Shown piece after piece: positions 8,110-18,308 of a stretch of DNA of 64,000 bases. Under the pieces are notes generated by a model. It did no database searches. It was not told the DNA's origin and was given only the letters and a program-made list of their open reading frames with translations. The stretch comes from UBA5069 sp963773745 (GTDB lineage Bacteria > Chloroflexota > Anaerolineae > Caldilineales > Caldilineaceae), in contig CAVZCL010000001.1 of assembly GCA_963773745.1 (NCBI GenBank), forward strand, positions 310,001 through 374,000. The letters are read 5' to 3'. A program made the translations under genes and the position numbers. The stretch's first letter is position 1; the number at the start of each line of letters is the position of its first letter.

Positions 8110-10829
8110 ATGAGCGAACCATCGATGCCTTCCTACACTGCCAATGCTCAAACCAGCCAGACCGCCTCTGCTCCTCAGGAGAGCGGCGCACCCTCTCCGG
8201 TGCAGGCTGGCCCGCGCCCCGATGTCGCTTCCGGCGTCACCACGGGGTTGCGTCCTATCGTCGCCTACGTCTCCAGCGAATCCGATCCCTATAGCCTTGG
8301 CACACGCGTGGTTGAACCCCACGCCGATACCAGGCAAGCAGTGCGCGGCAGCCTCTATGCAGTCGTCGAGTTGAGCGCTGACGAGGGTGCAATCGACGTG
8401 CCGGCTGATGTGACGGAGCGCATGCTCAGCCTGCTTCAGCGCACCTACTACACGGCGCGCGGCAGCCAGGCCAATGTGCTTGGCGAAGCCGTCCGCAGCG
8501 CGCTTGGCGTGGTGAGCGACCACAACGCGCACAACGCCAACGCGCCGCTGCGCGTCTCGCTGTGTTGCGCAACGCTCGTCAACCAGCGGCTCATGCTCCT
8601 CTGCTGCGGCGCGGCTTTTGCCATGCTGCGCTCGGGCGAGAGGATTGAGCTTTACCCCAACCAGCCCGACAAAGCGAGCCCCGTTAATCCCGATGAGCCG
8701 CCTGCGCTCGATGTGCTTAAGTGGGAGATGACCCCAACCGACGTCGCGCTCCTGTGCGGGCCCGGCTGGAGCGAGCGGCTGCCCATCAAGACACTTGCTG
8801 CCACCGTCTACTACGTCACTTCCGACACGGCTGAAGATGCCGCCGAAGGACTGCGCGAGCAGGCGGGTGGCTCGGCTGCGCCAGGGCTGCTGCTGGTGAT
8901 GCAGCCGGCGGCGCCACCTGCGCCGCCGCGGCCGGCAACGCCCTTGACCGCGCCCCGCCGTAGCGCACCGGCCGGCTTGCCCACATCGCTCTCCGCGGCG
9001 CCTCCGGTGACGGCGCCGGCTGATGTATCGAGCCAGGAAGTGACCACGACCGGCAGCTACATACCGCCCGAACTCGACGCTGCCGCCGCCGCCAATATCC
9101 CTGCGTTTCTGCGCCGCAGCGACATGGCCGCCGGTCTCTCGCTGGAGCCACCTGACGCGCCTGCAACGGCAACGCCTGCGTCCCATTTTGAGCCGTTTCC
9201 CACGCTCGCTGTGCAGGCTGCAGCCGCCGGTGCGCTGGACACCAACGCCGACGAGGCGATGCAAGCGTCGGACGATAGCGACGCGCACGATGCCGGCCCA
9301 TCCGCTGCCGACCGCATCGTGCTCGGTGCGAAGGAGAGTGCCGACCGCGCCCGATCCTTCTTCCGCCAGATGTTGCCCGAGAAACGCGCGCTAAATCCCG
9401 CCGATTTCGAGTTGCTCGATGATGAGGCAATCGCAGCGGATGCGGCCGAGCCGAACGCCAATGCAAACGCAGCCGCTGAGGCACAGGCCGCCGCGCTTCC
9501 GCCGCGCAATCGTGCGGCCGCAGGTGTGGCCGCGCCGGCGCTTATGCCTGCACCGCCTTTGCCCGCTTTCGACGCGATCGAACAGCCACCCTTTGCACCG
9601 CCGGCGCCCGCCTCGGGCAGCCGTGCGCGCCTTTTCATCACGCTGGCGCTTGTGGTCGCTCTGCTGGTCCCCGTCACCGTGGCGGCTTACTACTTGACCA
9701 CTGGTGAAAACAGCCGGCAGGAGGCAGAGATGCTTGTGTCGCTGGCACAGGCGAAGCTCGGCTCTGCACAGGATGAACTCAACAACGGCAACATGCGCTC
9801 AGCGCTGGACCTTGCAAGCGAGTCACAGGGTTTCATTGAGCGCGCGGTTGAGCTTGTTGGCCCCACCGAGGCATCCAATGAACTTGGCGGGCTGGTGCGC
9901 CGCATTCAGCAGGAATCATCCGAATACCAAGCTGCTCTACGGCCTGGCGTCGCCGCTGATCGTCTTCCCCGAAGGCGCATCCCCCACCCGGCTGCTCGTA
10001 GTCGATCAGGACATCTATATTCTTGACCCTGGCCGCGGGCTTGGTGGAACGCTATCGCCTTGATCAATCGCTGGAGCAATTGGCGGATCCAAACGGCCTG
10101 GCTGTGCTTAGCACAGGCGAGATGCTGGACGGCGCTACCGTGGGCGACCTTGTGGACATGGCGTGGCAGCCCGTGGTCCCCGGCTACGACGACAAGGCGA
10201 CGCTGCTGGTGCTCGACGCCAACAACCAGGTTTATCGCTACGACCCGCGTGTGGAGGGTCCCAGCCGGCTGGCAATGGGCGGCGCGGCCGACTTCAAGAA
10301 CCTGCGGCAAATGGAGACCTTCAATCGCCGCCTCTATGTGGCCGACGCCGGGCGCGGCCAGGTGCTGCGCTATCCTGAAGGGCAGTATGAAGAAGAACCC
10401 GCCGAGTGGTTCAATGCGCCGGTCAACCTGGATGAAATGAAGACCATGCGCATAGACGGCGACCTGTGGCTCATGCTCAAGAATGGGCAGATCCTGCGCT
10501 TTTTTGGCGGCGAGCAGGTCTCTTTCTCGCTTGACAACAGCGTGGGGCTGGTGCGCGAGCCAGTGGATTTCACGATTGGTGACGGCACCGATCCGTTTAT
10601 CTATGTGGCCGATCGCGGTGGCGAACGCGTCTGGGTCTTTGGTCGCGACGGCCGCTACGTCAAGCAATTTGCGGCGCCCGAAGGCAACCCGCTGCGTGGC
10701 CTGAGCGCCATCAGCATTGAGGATGTGACCGACTCGCTCTACCTGCTAACGCCCACAGCGCTCTACAAGCACCCCCTGCCCACGGATTTGCCTGCTGAAG
10801 AGGCGAACAGCGAGAGCACCTCGCCTTGA
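8110..10829 (+). CDS. PP2C-like / TM / beta-propeller protein, two frameshifts
   Basis: About 905 residues when two shifts are bridged: near 9935 (...SSEYQ to KLLYGLASPLIVFPEG) and near 10035 (ILDPGRGL to VERYRLDQS). The N-terminal ~270 residues resemble a PP2C-type phosphatase fold but lack the usual Asp metal ligands. A long Ala/Pro-rich linker follows, then one TM helix (RLFITLALVVALLVPVTVAA), a short helical stretch, and an NHL-like propeller outside the membrane (RLYVADAGRGQVLRYPEG, IYVADRGGERVWVFGRDG). It is probably a signalling or sensing protein with a degenerate phosphatase inside and a ligand-binding propeller outside. The start is set by the leaderless promoter; the upstream open frame is repeat DNA. 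Confidence 0.65.
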
Positions 10830-10950
10830 GTTTGGGCCAGCAACCCATGCCGAGAGCCGTTTGGTGGGGCGTGTGGTCCATCGGTCATCCCTGGCGTCGC
10901 AGATTGGTTGCATCCCCTGCTTTGCACGTTTAACATCGTGGTTCATGTGA

Positions 10951-11049
10951 GAGTTCTGGCAAGAACTCCTCGACATATGGCGAACGATTCCGTTCGCTTT
11001 ATCTTCCTCAAAACGCCGTGCCACCCGCTGCAAGTGGCACGGCGTTTTG
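10951..11049 (+). terminator. Three consecutive stem-loops after the propeller gene
   Basis: Small hairpins gagttct/agaactc (10951-10968) and gcgaacg/cgttcgc followed by tttat (about 10980-10997). The third is a strong 16-bp stem, caaaacgccgtgccac / gtggcacggcgttttg (11009-11049). The last two look like termination signals. Nothing coding is seen in 10830-11218. Confidence 0.65.
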
Positions 11050-11218
11050 GCATGTCTGATCCACTGCGGCGCGCCCTTGCGAGCAGCCGGTCTTAATTCA
11101 GACCGCAAATCGGCATTTATTGCACATTTGCGGCGTACCCCTGCGCGCGCACAGGCCGTGCCTTCATCCACCTCCTGTAGCGCCGCCTTCCACGCACTCG
11201 CAAAGTGCCGCCGCGCGT

Positions 11219-11246
11219 TTGGTTGGCGCGGCATACGTGGTATAGT
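11219..11246 (+). promoter_or_regulatory. Candidate leaderless promoter of the LCP gene
   Basis: TTGGTT (11219-11224), 16-nt spacer, TATAGT (11241-11246), then 8 nt to the ATG at 11255. There is no Shine-Dalgarno. The -35 is weak and the -10 is good. Confidence 0.45.
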
Positions 11247-11254
11247 CTCTCCGT

Positions 11255-12697
11255 ATGCAAAATCGCACGCCTTACGATCCCTATGTCTCCATGGCGCCCG
11301 ACCCGCAAGGGCCGCCTGCCAGTGCGCGCAAGGCGATCATCGGCACAATTCTCTATACTTTGGCAATTCTGCTCCTGGCGCTCTGGTCGGGCTATGAACT
11401 CTTTGGCTGGGCGCGTGACCGCATGGCCGACGGCCTGCCTGTCTACGAGTCGCGGCTGACGGCCGGCGCCGTGCCCGCTGTCGACGGCCAGGCCGTCGTT
11501 GCCGCAGACGCAAACAATGACCAGTCGGCCCCGGATGAGGTGGTCGCTGTGCCGCGCACCCCCTCCATCAACATCCTGCTGCTGGGCACGGACGAGCGCC
11601 CCGACGAAGGCGGTCCGCAACGCACGGATACGCTCATTCTGGCCACAATTGATCCCGACTCGCAGACCGCCGGCATGTTGTCGCTGCCGCGCGACCTCTA
11701 CGTGCCCTTCCCCACGCTCGGCTACAACACCAAAATCAACACCGCCTACGGCATTGGCGAGCAGGTGCACTATGCCGGCGGCGGCCCGCAGCTCGTCATG
11801 GACACGGTCAGCAGCTTCGTGGGCCAGTCCGTGCCCTACTACGTGCGCATCAACTTCACCGGCTTTACCGAACTTGTGGACCTGATTGGCGGCATTGAAG
11901 TCAACGTGCCCAAGACTATCCACGACGAGAAGTACCCCACCGCCGACGAGGGCGTGGAGACCTTCCACCTTGACCCGGGCCTGCAGCACATGGATGGCGA
12001 GACGGCGCTCAAGTATGCGCGCACGCGCAACGTGGATGACGACTATGGCCGCTCCGGCCGCCAGCAGGATGTGATTCGCGCCGTCATGAGCAAGGTGCAG
12101 AGCGCGCAGCTTCTGCCCACACTGCTGGCACGTGCGCCGCAACTGCTCTCTACGCTGCGCAATAGCGTAGAGACGAATATCCCCATTGACAAGCTGGTCG
12201 AACTGGCCACCTATGTCAACGACAACCCGCCGCGCGAGATTCGCCAGCTTGTCCTGGACAGCCGCTTCGGCGAAGAGACCTACAGCCCCGAGGGCATGTG
12301 GATTCTGCTGCCCGACCGTGCCAAGGTGCGCGCCGCCGTGAGCACTTTCTTCACGCCGCCGGCAGCCACAACCGACAGCAGCGCAGTCGCAGCGGACGCC
12401 AGCCGCGTCAACATCGAAGTGCTCAACGGGACGGGTGTGCCCGGCATGGCGGCCAAGGCGCGCGACCTGCTTGAGGCCAAGGGCTGGCAGGTGGACGCGA
12501 TTGGCGATGCGGATCGTGGTGACTATTCACAGAGCATACTGATTAACTACGGCGTCTCCGAGGCGGTTATTCAGGAGGTGAGCAGCGCGCTGGGTGTTTC
12601 GCCCTCGCTGGCCAGCGTAACCGGGCTCAACCCCGACACCCATGTGGAGCTGCGGCTGGTTCTGGGCCAGGACCTGTTGCCGATTATCGACCAGTAA
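11255..12697 (+). CDS. LytR-CpsA-Psr (LCP) family protein
   Basis: A 480-residue membrane-anchored cell-envelope protein. It has a short cytoplasmic N-terminus, one TM helix (about residues 28-50) and an LCP domain: INILLLGTDERPDEGG, RTDTLILATIDP, MLSLPRDLYVPFP, KINTAYGIGEQ and ALKYARTRNVDDDYGRSGRQ, including the Asp/Arg residues that bind the polyprenyl-phosphate head group. The C-terminus carries a LytR_C-like domain (VNIEVLNGTGVPGMAAKARDL...). Known members transfer glycopolymers from lipid carriers to the cell wall or surface proteins. Full length and intact. Confidence 0.92.
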   Translation: MQNRTPYDPYVSMAPDPQGPPASARKAIIGTILYTLAILLLALWSGYELFGWARDRMADGLPVYESRLTAGAVPAVDGQAVVAADANNDQSAPDEVVAVPRTPSINILLLGTDERPDEGGPQRTDTLILATIDPDSQTAGMLSLPRDLYVPFPTLGYNTKINTAYGIGEQVHYAGGGPQLVMDTVSSFVGQSVPYYVRINFTGFTELVDLIGGIEVNVPKTIHDEKYPTADEGVETFHLDPGLQHMDGETALKYARTRNVDDDYGRSGRQQDVIRAVMSKVQSAQLLPTLLARAPQLLSTLRNSVETNIPIDKLVELATYVNDNPPREIRQLVLDSRFGEETYSPEGMWILLPDRAKVRAAVSTFFTPPAATTDSSAVAADASRVNIEVLNGTGVPGMAAKARDLLEAKGWQVDAIGDADRGDYSQSILINYGVSEAVIQEVSSALGVSPSLASVTGLNPDTHVELRLVLGQDLLPIIDQ

Positions 12698-12746
12698 CAC
12701 GTTTCGCCGCTGGATACCGCCTCAAACCCCACACAAGGCGCGCTTC

Positions 12747-13713
12747 ATGAAGAAAGCCCCCATCCTTGCGCTGGGCGCAGGCGCGGCCACAGCCGCTGCC
12801 TGGGCTGCGCTGCGCCTGCCGCCGCTGCGCAACCTGCCCCTGCCGCGCCCGGCCGCCGATTTCGCCGGCGCAGAAGCGCGCGTAACGGCGCTGCAGGCCG
12901 CCGATGACGACTCCACCAACCCAATCTGCCGCACGCGCCTGTGGAGCCATGGCGCAACCACGCCAACCGCCTTTGTGCTGCTGCATGGCTTCACCAACTG
13001 CCCCGCACAATTCAACGCCTTTGGGGAGATGCTCTTTCAGGCCGGCCACAACGTGCTTGCGCCCCGTCTCGCGCGCCATGGCGCGAGCGACCGCCTGACG
13101 CCTGAATTCGGCCGCCTTTCGGCAGAGGAGATGATCGCGCTTGTCAACGACAGCTGCGACGCCCTGCATGGGCTGGGCACACGGCGCGTGCTTGTTGGCT
13201 TCTCGCTGGGAGGCGCCATGGCCACATGGGCCGCACAGCAGCGCGCCGACCTCGACCACGTCGTCATCATCGCGCCGCCCATCGCGCTGCCCGGTGTATC
13301 ACGCAATCGGCGTGTTCTCTATGCCGAATCTGCTCCGCTTGCCGCCCAACCGTTTCGTCTGGTGGGACGCCGACGCGAAGGATGCTCGCAACGGCCCGCC
13401 CCACGCCTACCCGGGCTACAGCACACGCGCGGCTGGACAGATGATTCGGCTGGCGACACTGGTCGAACGGCAGGCGCAATCGTCCATATTCGCGGCCGAC
13501 AAGGTCACCGTCATCACCAATCCGACTGACGACACGGTGGACAACGCCGGCATTGCGCGCATTGTGGCGCAGTGGCGCCGCCAGGGTGCGCCCGTCCACA
13601 CCTACGCCTTTCCGGCTGCCTGGAAGCTGCCGCATGACCTCTTCGACCCCACGCAGCCCCTGCAACAGACCGCCCGCGTCTACCCCCAACTGCTCGAGTG
13701 GATTGACGAATAG
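12747..13713 (+). CDS. Alpha/beta hydrolase, frameshifted
   Basis: About 320 residues bridged across one shift near 13290 (IIAPPIALP to VYHAIGVFSMPNLL). An N-terminal hydrophobic segment (residues about 3-20) suggests a membrane anchor or export. The core has the oxyanion loop FVLLHGFTN, nucleophile elbow GFSLGG, an Asp in NPTDDTVDN and a catalytic His in AWKLPHDLFDP, giving a full triad of the serine-aminopeptidase/monoglyceride-lipase type. The ATG at 12747 was chosen because the upstream codons overlap the LCP gene. The substrate is unknown, most likely an ester or lipid. Confidence 0.75.
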
Positions 13714-13729
13714 GCCCAAAATTCGGGTA

Positions 13730-13885
13730 CGCAGAAACTGCAGAAAGAAACGAAACGCCAGTACACAGATAGCACAGAAACGGCACAGACAAAAGCGAAT
13801 TTGAAGAAGAAAACATCGGTTGTTATCTGTTCAATCTGTGAAATCTGTGTACTGGTGTTTCGTTTCTTTTTGCGGACTACTGCGT
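13730..13885. repeat. Palindromic element (gtacacagat family, copy 2)
   Basis: Second copy of the element at 4422-4571, same orientation. The right arm is nearly identical; the left arm has a few substitutions. The centre (cggcacagac...tgttatctgttcaatctgtg) is almost the same as in copy 1. It lies between convergent genes. Confidence 0.88.
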
Positions 13886-13899
13886 TCCCGAATCTTCCG

Positions 13900-16800
13900 C
13901 TACCAGGCGATGTGCGTAATCACTTCGGGGCTTTCTGTGCGGGCAAAGACAATGCCACCCGCAAAGCCCTGCGCCGTAAATTCGCCGCTGACGAACTCGT
14001 GCGTCACCGGCATGCCCAGGCCCGTGCGGCGCGCATAGGCGGCCAGCGCCGTCTCGTGGCTTGATTCGATGCCTACACGCAGCCAGGCATCCTCGCGCAG
14101 CGTGCGCAGCAGCGGGTTATCCTCTGCCGGCGGCGCAGCTGGGGGTGCCGCAATTGGGGCGGCGCGGCGGGATGCTCTGGCGCAGTTGGCGCGGCAGGGC
14201 CTCCCTCTTCGGGCGCAATCACCGGCGGCATCGGCAACTCCTGTGACGGACCAGCCACCCACGGCAGAAAGACCTTCTGGTCGCCTGGCAGCGGCGGGTT
14301 GACGATTTGCTCAACCGCCTGCCAGACGACAAAGAATGAGACGTGGTGGTTGGAGGGCATGCCGCCGCCGCAGAAGACATCGGCCGCGCCCGCCGGCGTC
14401 CAGCACCACGGCCCCTGCTGTCCGCTCTCGGGAAAGTAATTCGCACCCCCGTCCATGGGGATGTTCGCCCAGCCAGACTGCGTCTTCGTGCGACGCTGCA
14501 CATAGCCCTGATAGTCGGGATTGCCCAGCTGCTCAAAGCCGTCGGACCAGTAGCGCACCTCAAAGTCGGGGAGCGGCTTGCCGTCGAGGCCAAGAACGCA
14601 GCCGAAAATATGGTGGTCGGCCCCTGCATCGTCAAAATAGTCTGGTGCACCCCAGGGCTTCAGATACGCATCGCGCGCCCACTGGTCCACAGAACCCATT
14701 TTGTCCGCGGGCTCCCAGCTGCCGTCACACGTCGTGAAGATGTCTTTGATGACATAGGCAACATTGGCCGACGGCTTGTCCGGTCGCTCGGCAATCCCTT
14801 TGACTGTGCACTTGAGATACTCAATCCAGCTTCCCGTGCGCCGCTCCACATCAGGAGGCGTGACAGGCGGCTGGACCGGCGGCGGCACCGGCGGTGGCTC
14901 GACTGGCGGCGGCTCAACCGGGAGGCTGAACCGGCGGTGGCTCAACTGGCGGCGGCTGAACGGGAGGTGGATCGACCGGCGGCGGCTGGTCGGCAATGTC
15001 CGCCGGCACCGCCTGCCAGACAACGAAGGTGGAGACGTGATGTTTGGCAGGCAGGCCGCCCCCGTCATCACCTCGGCGCGGCCGCGTGGCATCCAGCACC
15101 ACGGCCCCGACTCGCCCCGCTCGGGCACAAACGAGCTGCCGCCGAAGAGCACAAGGTTGGCCCAGTGCGACTTCTCCTGGACTGCCACCTCAACAAAGCC
15201 CTCATAGTCGGGGTTGCCCAAGCTGCGCGAAACCGTCCGACCAGTAGCGCATGCTTTGCGCCGCCATAAGCTTGCCGTCAAGTCCCAGCACTGCGCCAAA
15301 GGCATGGTGGTCCGCACCGGCCTCCGAAAAGTCGGCGCACAGGTAGCTGTCGCGCGCCCACTGCGGAATGCTGCCCCGCTCATCCGTGGGCTCCCAGGAG
15401 CCGTTGATGGTGGTGAAGACATCCTTGATGAGGAAGACGAGGCCATCGACTGCCGGGCGGATCGTCGGCGCCGCTCGGCAATCGCCTTGATGGCCATGTT
15501 GTAGGAGGCAATCCACTGGCTCACGCGCCGCTCCAGCACGGGCGATGGTGTTTCAGGCGTGGACGGAGGCGGTGTAGCCTCCGTGCCGCCCGGGCCCTCC
15601 AGTTGGTCGCTCTCGGCGGCATCAAGGCCACCGCTCTCCGTATTCACCTGTGCCCAGGTACCCCGTTCCGAACGGTCGGCAAGCATGGCTGCCACCTCTC
15701 CATCAATGTTGTAGGATGCCCAGGGGCCAGTGACGCCCAGGCTGTAGACAGCGTAACCGAGTACGCGGCCCGAGAAACGCTCGAGATAACGCCCTGCGCG
15801 TAGAAGCCCATCAACATAGGCCTGTGCGGTCGACAGCGACCGCCAGCCTGCAGGGTCCGGACCCTGCAGAAGACCATCCAGACCAAATTCGGTCACAGCG
15901 AATTGCAGCTTTTTGTAAGGAATGCGCCTCAGCACCTGATGCTCAAGGCGGTGAATATGCCAGTCGATGGTCGGGGTGGTAAGGTCGGGCGCGGCGTACT
16001 GGTGCACGGACACACAGTGCCCGCGCTGCTCCGCACGCGCCAGCGCGGGATAGAGCAGCTTCCAGGCGCCCATGCGCTCGTCGGAGGGGAGGTCCGGATT
16101 GCCCACGGCGAAGCCAAAGAGCGCGCAGCGATAGCCGGCCGCCTCGGCCAGCCCCATGCGCACCATCTCAAAGTCATTGAGCAGCGGCAGGTCGCTCGTC
16201 GCCTGATGCACCTCATTCGCTACCTGCCAGAAGTCCACATGGGGCGAAAGGTGGGCCATCACACGCTCATGCGCCCAGCGTGCGGCGGCGCGGGAATCGG
16301 CCTGCATGCGGTCGGAGACCTCACCGTCGGGCACGTAGACGCGCCCGACAATGGTAGCGTCCGGGCAAATGCGCCGCAGTTCGCGCATTTCGTCGGGGTT
16401 GGGATCCACCACCACGATCAGGCGCGGCTGCCATTTTTCCAGCAGTGGAAAGTGGCGATGCACACCGCCGAGAATGTGAGGGCCAAGAATGGAGCCACGC
16501 GGCCGTTGAACGCGCGCCAGGTAGGGCAGCGGATCAGAGTAGCCATACCAGCCGTCGCCGCCGCTGTAGGGGATCACGCGCATGCCAAAGTGGAAGTGCG
16601 CCGCTGTTTCGCCGCTGGCGCCGCCGCTCAATCCTACCTGCTGCGCTGCGTCCACTTCTTCACCGGCGCGCACGTGCACCTCGGCCAAGTCCGCGTAGAG
16701 GCTTTGGCCCCATGGGTGTTCGAGCAGAACCGATGGCCCAAAGTCTGTCGCATTGCCCGTCCAAACCACTTTCCCCTCATGTACAGCGCGCACGGCCGTC

Positions 16801-16950
16801 TGCTCGGGGAGCGCAAAGTCAACGCCTTCGTGGCCAAGCGCCCTTCGCACACGTCGCGCGCTCTGCGGCCCCGGCGTGCGCGGCCGCACTTGCCGCACCA
16901 AAGGGGCGGAAGATTGGATGATCGCCGTCAAAGGGCATGCAACGGAGCAT
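13900..16950 (-). CDS. Large M23-peptidase / glycosidase-like protein with tandem unknown domain, many frameshifts
   Basis: About 1,000 residues read through at least five frameshifts (near 16850, 15480, 15230, 15060-14920 and 14120). The start is MLRCMPFDGDHPIFRPFG at 16950, or the Met at 16938. Order of domains: a LytM/M23 domain with HEGVDF and HFHFG (HxxxD and HxH zinc motifs); a TIM-barrel segment resembling clan GH-A with DFWQVANEVHQ and LQFAVTEFGLDG as likely acid/base and nucleophile Glu; then two copies of a ~150-residue unknown domain (IKDVFTTINGSWEPTDE..., RYWSDGFAQLGNPDYEGF, GPWCWMPRGRAEV) joined by PPPVEPPPV linkers; and a C-terminal piece resembling an LGFP-like repeat. It looks like a wall- or polysaccharide-binding protein. 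No clear signal peptide is seen. Confidence 0.6.
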
Positions 16951-17086
16951 TGAAGGTGGCTCCAGCAGTGGTGTCCGAAGCTGCGTCAGGGTGTGGGTTG
17001 GTGCGCGCGGCGGAGCAGGGCGCTCGCCTGCCGACATGATAGTGCAATCGCTGCTTCAAGGCAACCAACCAGCGCACCACACCAAG

Positions 17087-17118
17087 AAGCGAGGCTTCCC
17101 CAATGGGAAGCCTCGCTT
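17087..17118 (-). terminator. Stem-loop downstream of the aquaporin gene
   Basis: Perfect 14-bp stem aagcgaggcttccc / gggaagcctcgctt with loop caat, 35 bp after the aquaporin stop. It shares its stem core with the hairpin at 7765-7798. Confidence 0.7.
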
Positions 17119-17152
17119 TATTTACGCTTCAACGCCATTCCACCACAATCGC

Positions 17153-17875
17153 CTAGCGCTTGGCCCTGCTGCCTGCGGGGCGCTGCTGCTCGGAGGGCTT
17201 GGGTGCAGGCGCCGTCGTCTTGTCCTCCACTGGGTGCGCCGCCTTGAATACATAGGCTGCCACCGCGCCCGCGGCAAGTTGCGCCACGATGAAGAGCCAG
17301 ATACCAGCCCAGCTTGTGAGCCCCATCACCGAAATGCCGAAGGCAACGGCGGGGTTGAAGGCGCCACCGGTAATGGAACCGAAGGCATAGGCCATGGCCA
17401 TTACAGCCATACCAATCGCCCAGCCGAAGTAGGAGTTGTTCTCGGTGGCACGCGCCGTAGCCACATTGAGCACCGTAAAGGTCAGCGCAAAGGTGCCGAT
17501 GAATTCGGCCAGGAAGGCGGGGAGGATGCGTGAGTTGACGTCAATTGCCGTAATCGCAAGCGGAACACCGGCGGCGTCCGCCATTGCGCCCTTGATGTAG
17601 AGCACAATGAAACCTGCCACAATACCGGCCACAAGCTGCACCACCCAATAGATGAGCATGTCGTTGAGGTTTGACTTGCCGCGCAGATAGACTGCCAGCG
17701 AAACCGCCGGATTGTAGTGGCCGCCTGAAACGTGACCGCCGGCAAAGATCATGACCGCCAGCACAGTGCCAATGGCGAGCGGAGCGAATGGGCCCGCGCT
17801 GCCCGGCTCAATCACAACCATGCCAATTGTGAGAACAAGAAAGAAGGTGCCGATTGCTTCGTATACGTACTTCAT
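17153..17875 (-). CDS. MIP family aquaporin / glycerol facilitator
   Basis: A 240-residue membrane channel with six hydrophobic segments and two NPA boxes: GGHYNPAVSLAVYLRG after TM2 and GGAFNPAVAFG after TM5. The short C-terminal tail is Lys/Pro-rich. Residues next to the second NPA cannot be sorted by eye into water-specific or glycerol-type. Intact. It stands alone, with its own terminator. Confidence 0.93.
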   Translation of the reverse strand: MKYVYEAIGTFFLVLTIGMVVIEPGSAGPFAPLAIGTVLAVMIFAGGHVSGGHYNPAVSLAVYLRGKSNLNDMLIYWVVQLVAGIVAGFIVLYIKGAMADAAGVPLAITAIDVNSRILPAFLAEFIGTFALTFTVLNVATARATENNSYFGWAIGMAVMAMAYAFGSITGGAFNPAVAFGISVMGLTSWAGIWLFIVAQLAAGAVAAYVFKAAHPVEDKTTAPAPKPSEQQRPAGSRAKR

Positions 17876-18214
17876 TAGGCGCTCCTATGATATGGGTGAA
17901 TAACCACGTCGGTTTTGCCGCAAGCGCGGCGGTATTGTGTCGCCAGCGCGGTACCACCCAAACCACTCCACAGCCCTTTATTCACCCACCATGCGCGGCA
18001 AAGCGCGCGCCCACATTTGGCAGGAAAGCTTCCATGCGCAAACATACACATGCGCGTCGGGAGGGATTCGTTTTTGTTGTACTGTCTGCGCTGTGGCGGT
18101 CCATGTGACCGATGGAGAGATTTTAATCGATTGGTTGCCCACTATACAAAACCGGTACATCTTTGTAGAAGACATTTAACACGCACGCACGCCCCTGTTG
18201 AAATTTCATTGCAC
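17876..18214. other. Intergenic stretch without a gene
   Basis: This region lies between the aquaporin start and the terminator of the ABC exporter operon. It is less GC-rich than its neighbours and must contain the aquaporin promoter, but I cannot point to convincing boxes. Short open frames here have no start signals or recognisable content. Confidence 0.5.
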
Positions 18215-18259
18215 TATCGAAGTGCCTCGCCTACAAGTCGTAGGCGAGGCACTTCGATA
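18215..18259 (-). terminator. Terminator of the ABC exporter operon
   Basis: Perfect 20-bp stem beginning tatcgaagtgcctcgcctac, loop aagtc, about 50 bp past the stop codon of the second exporter gene. Confidence 0.75.
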
Positions 18260-18308
18260 CTATTTCTGTTACTTGCTTGATGCAACCTGCGGCCCGCACG
18301 TGCGCGCT

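Noticed and set aside
10023..10829. A separate gene for the propeller part
   Set aside because: There is no ribosome site, and the preceding two frames continue the same protein; frameshifts explain the break better.
15903..17039. 378-codon plus-strand open frame
   Set aside because: Antisense to the M23/glycosidase-like gene; Arg/His-rich content without motifs is typical of a GC-rich shadow.
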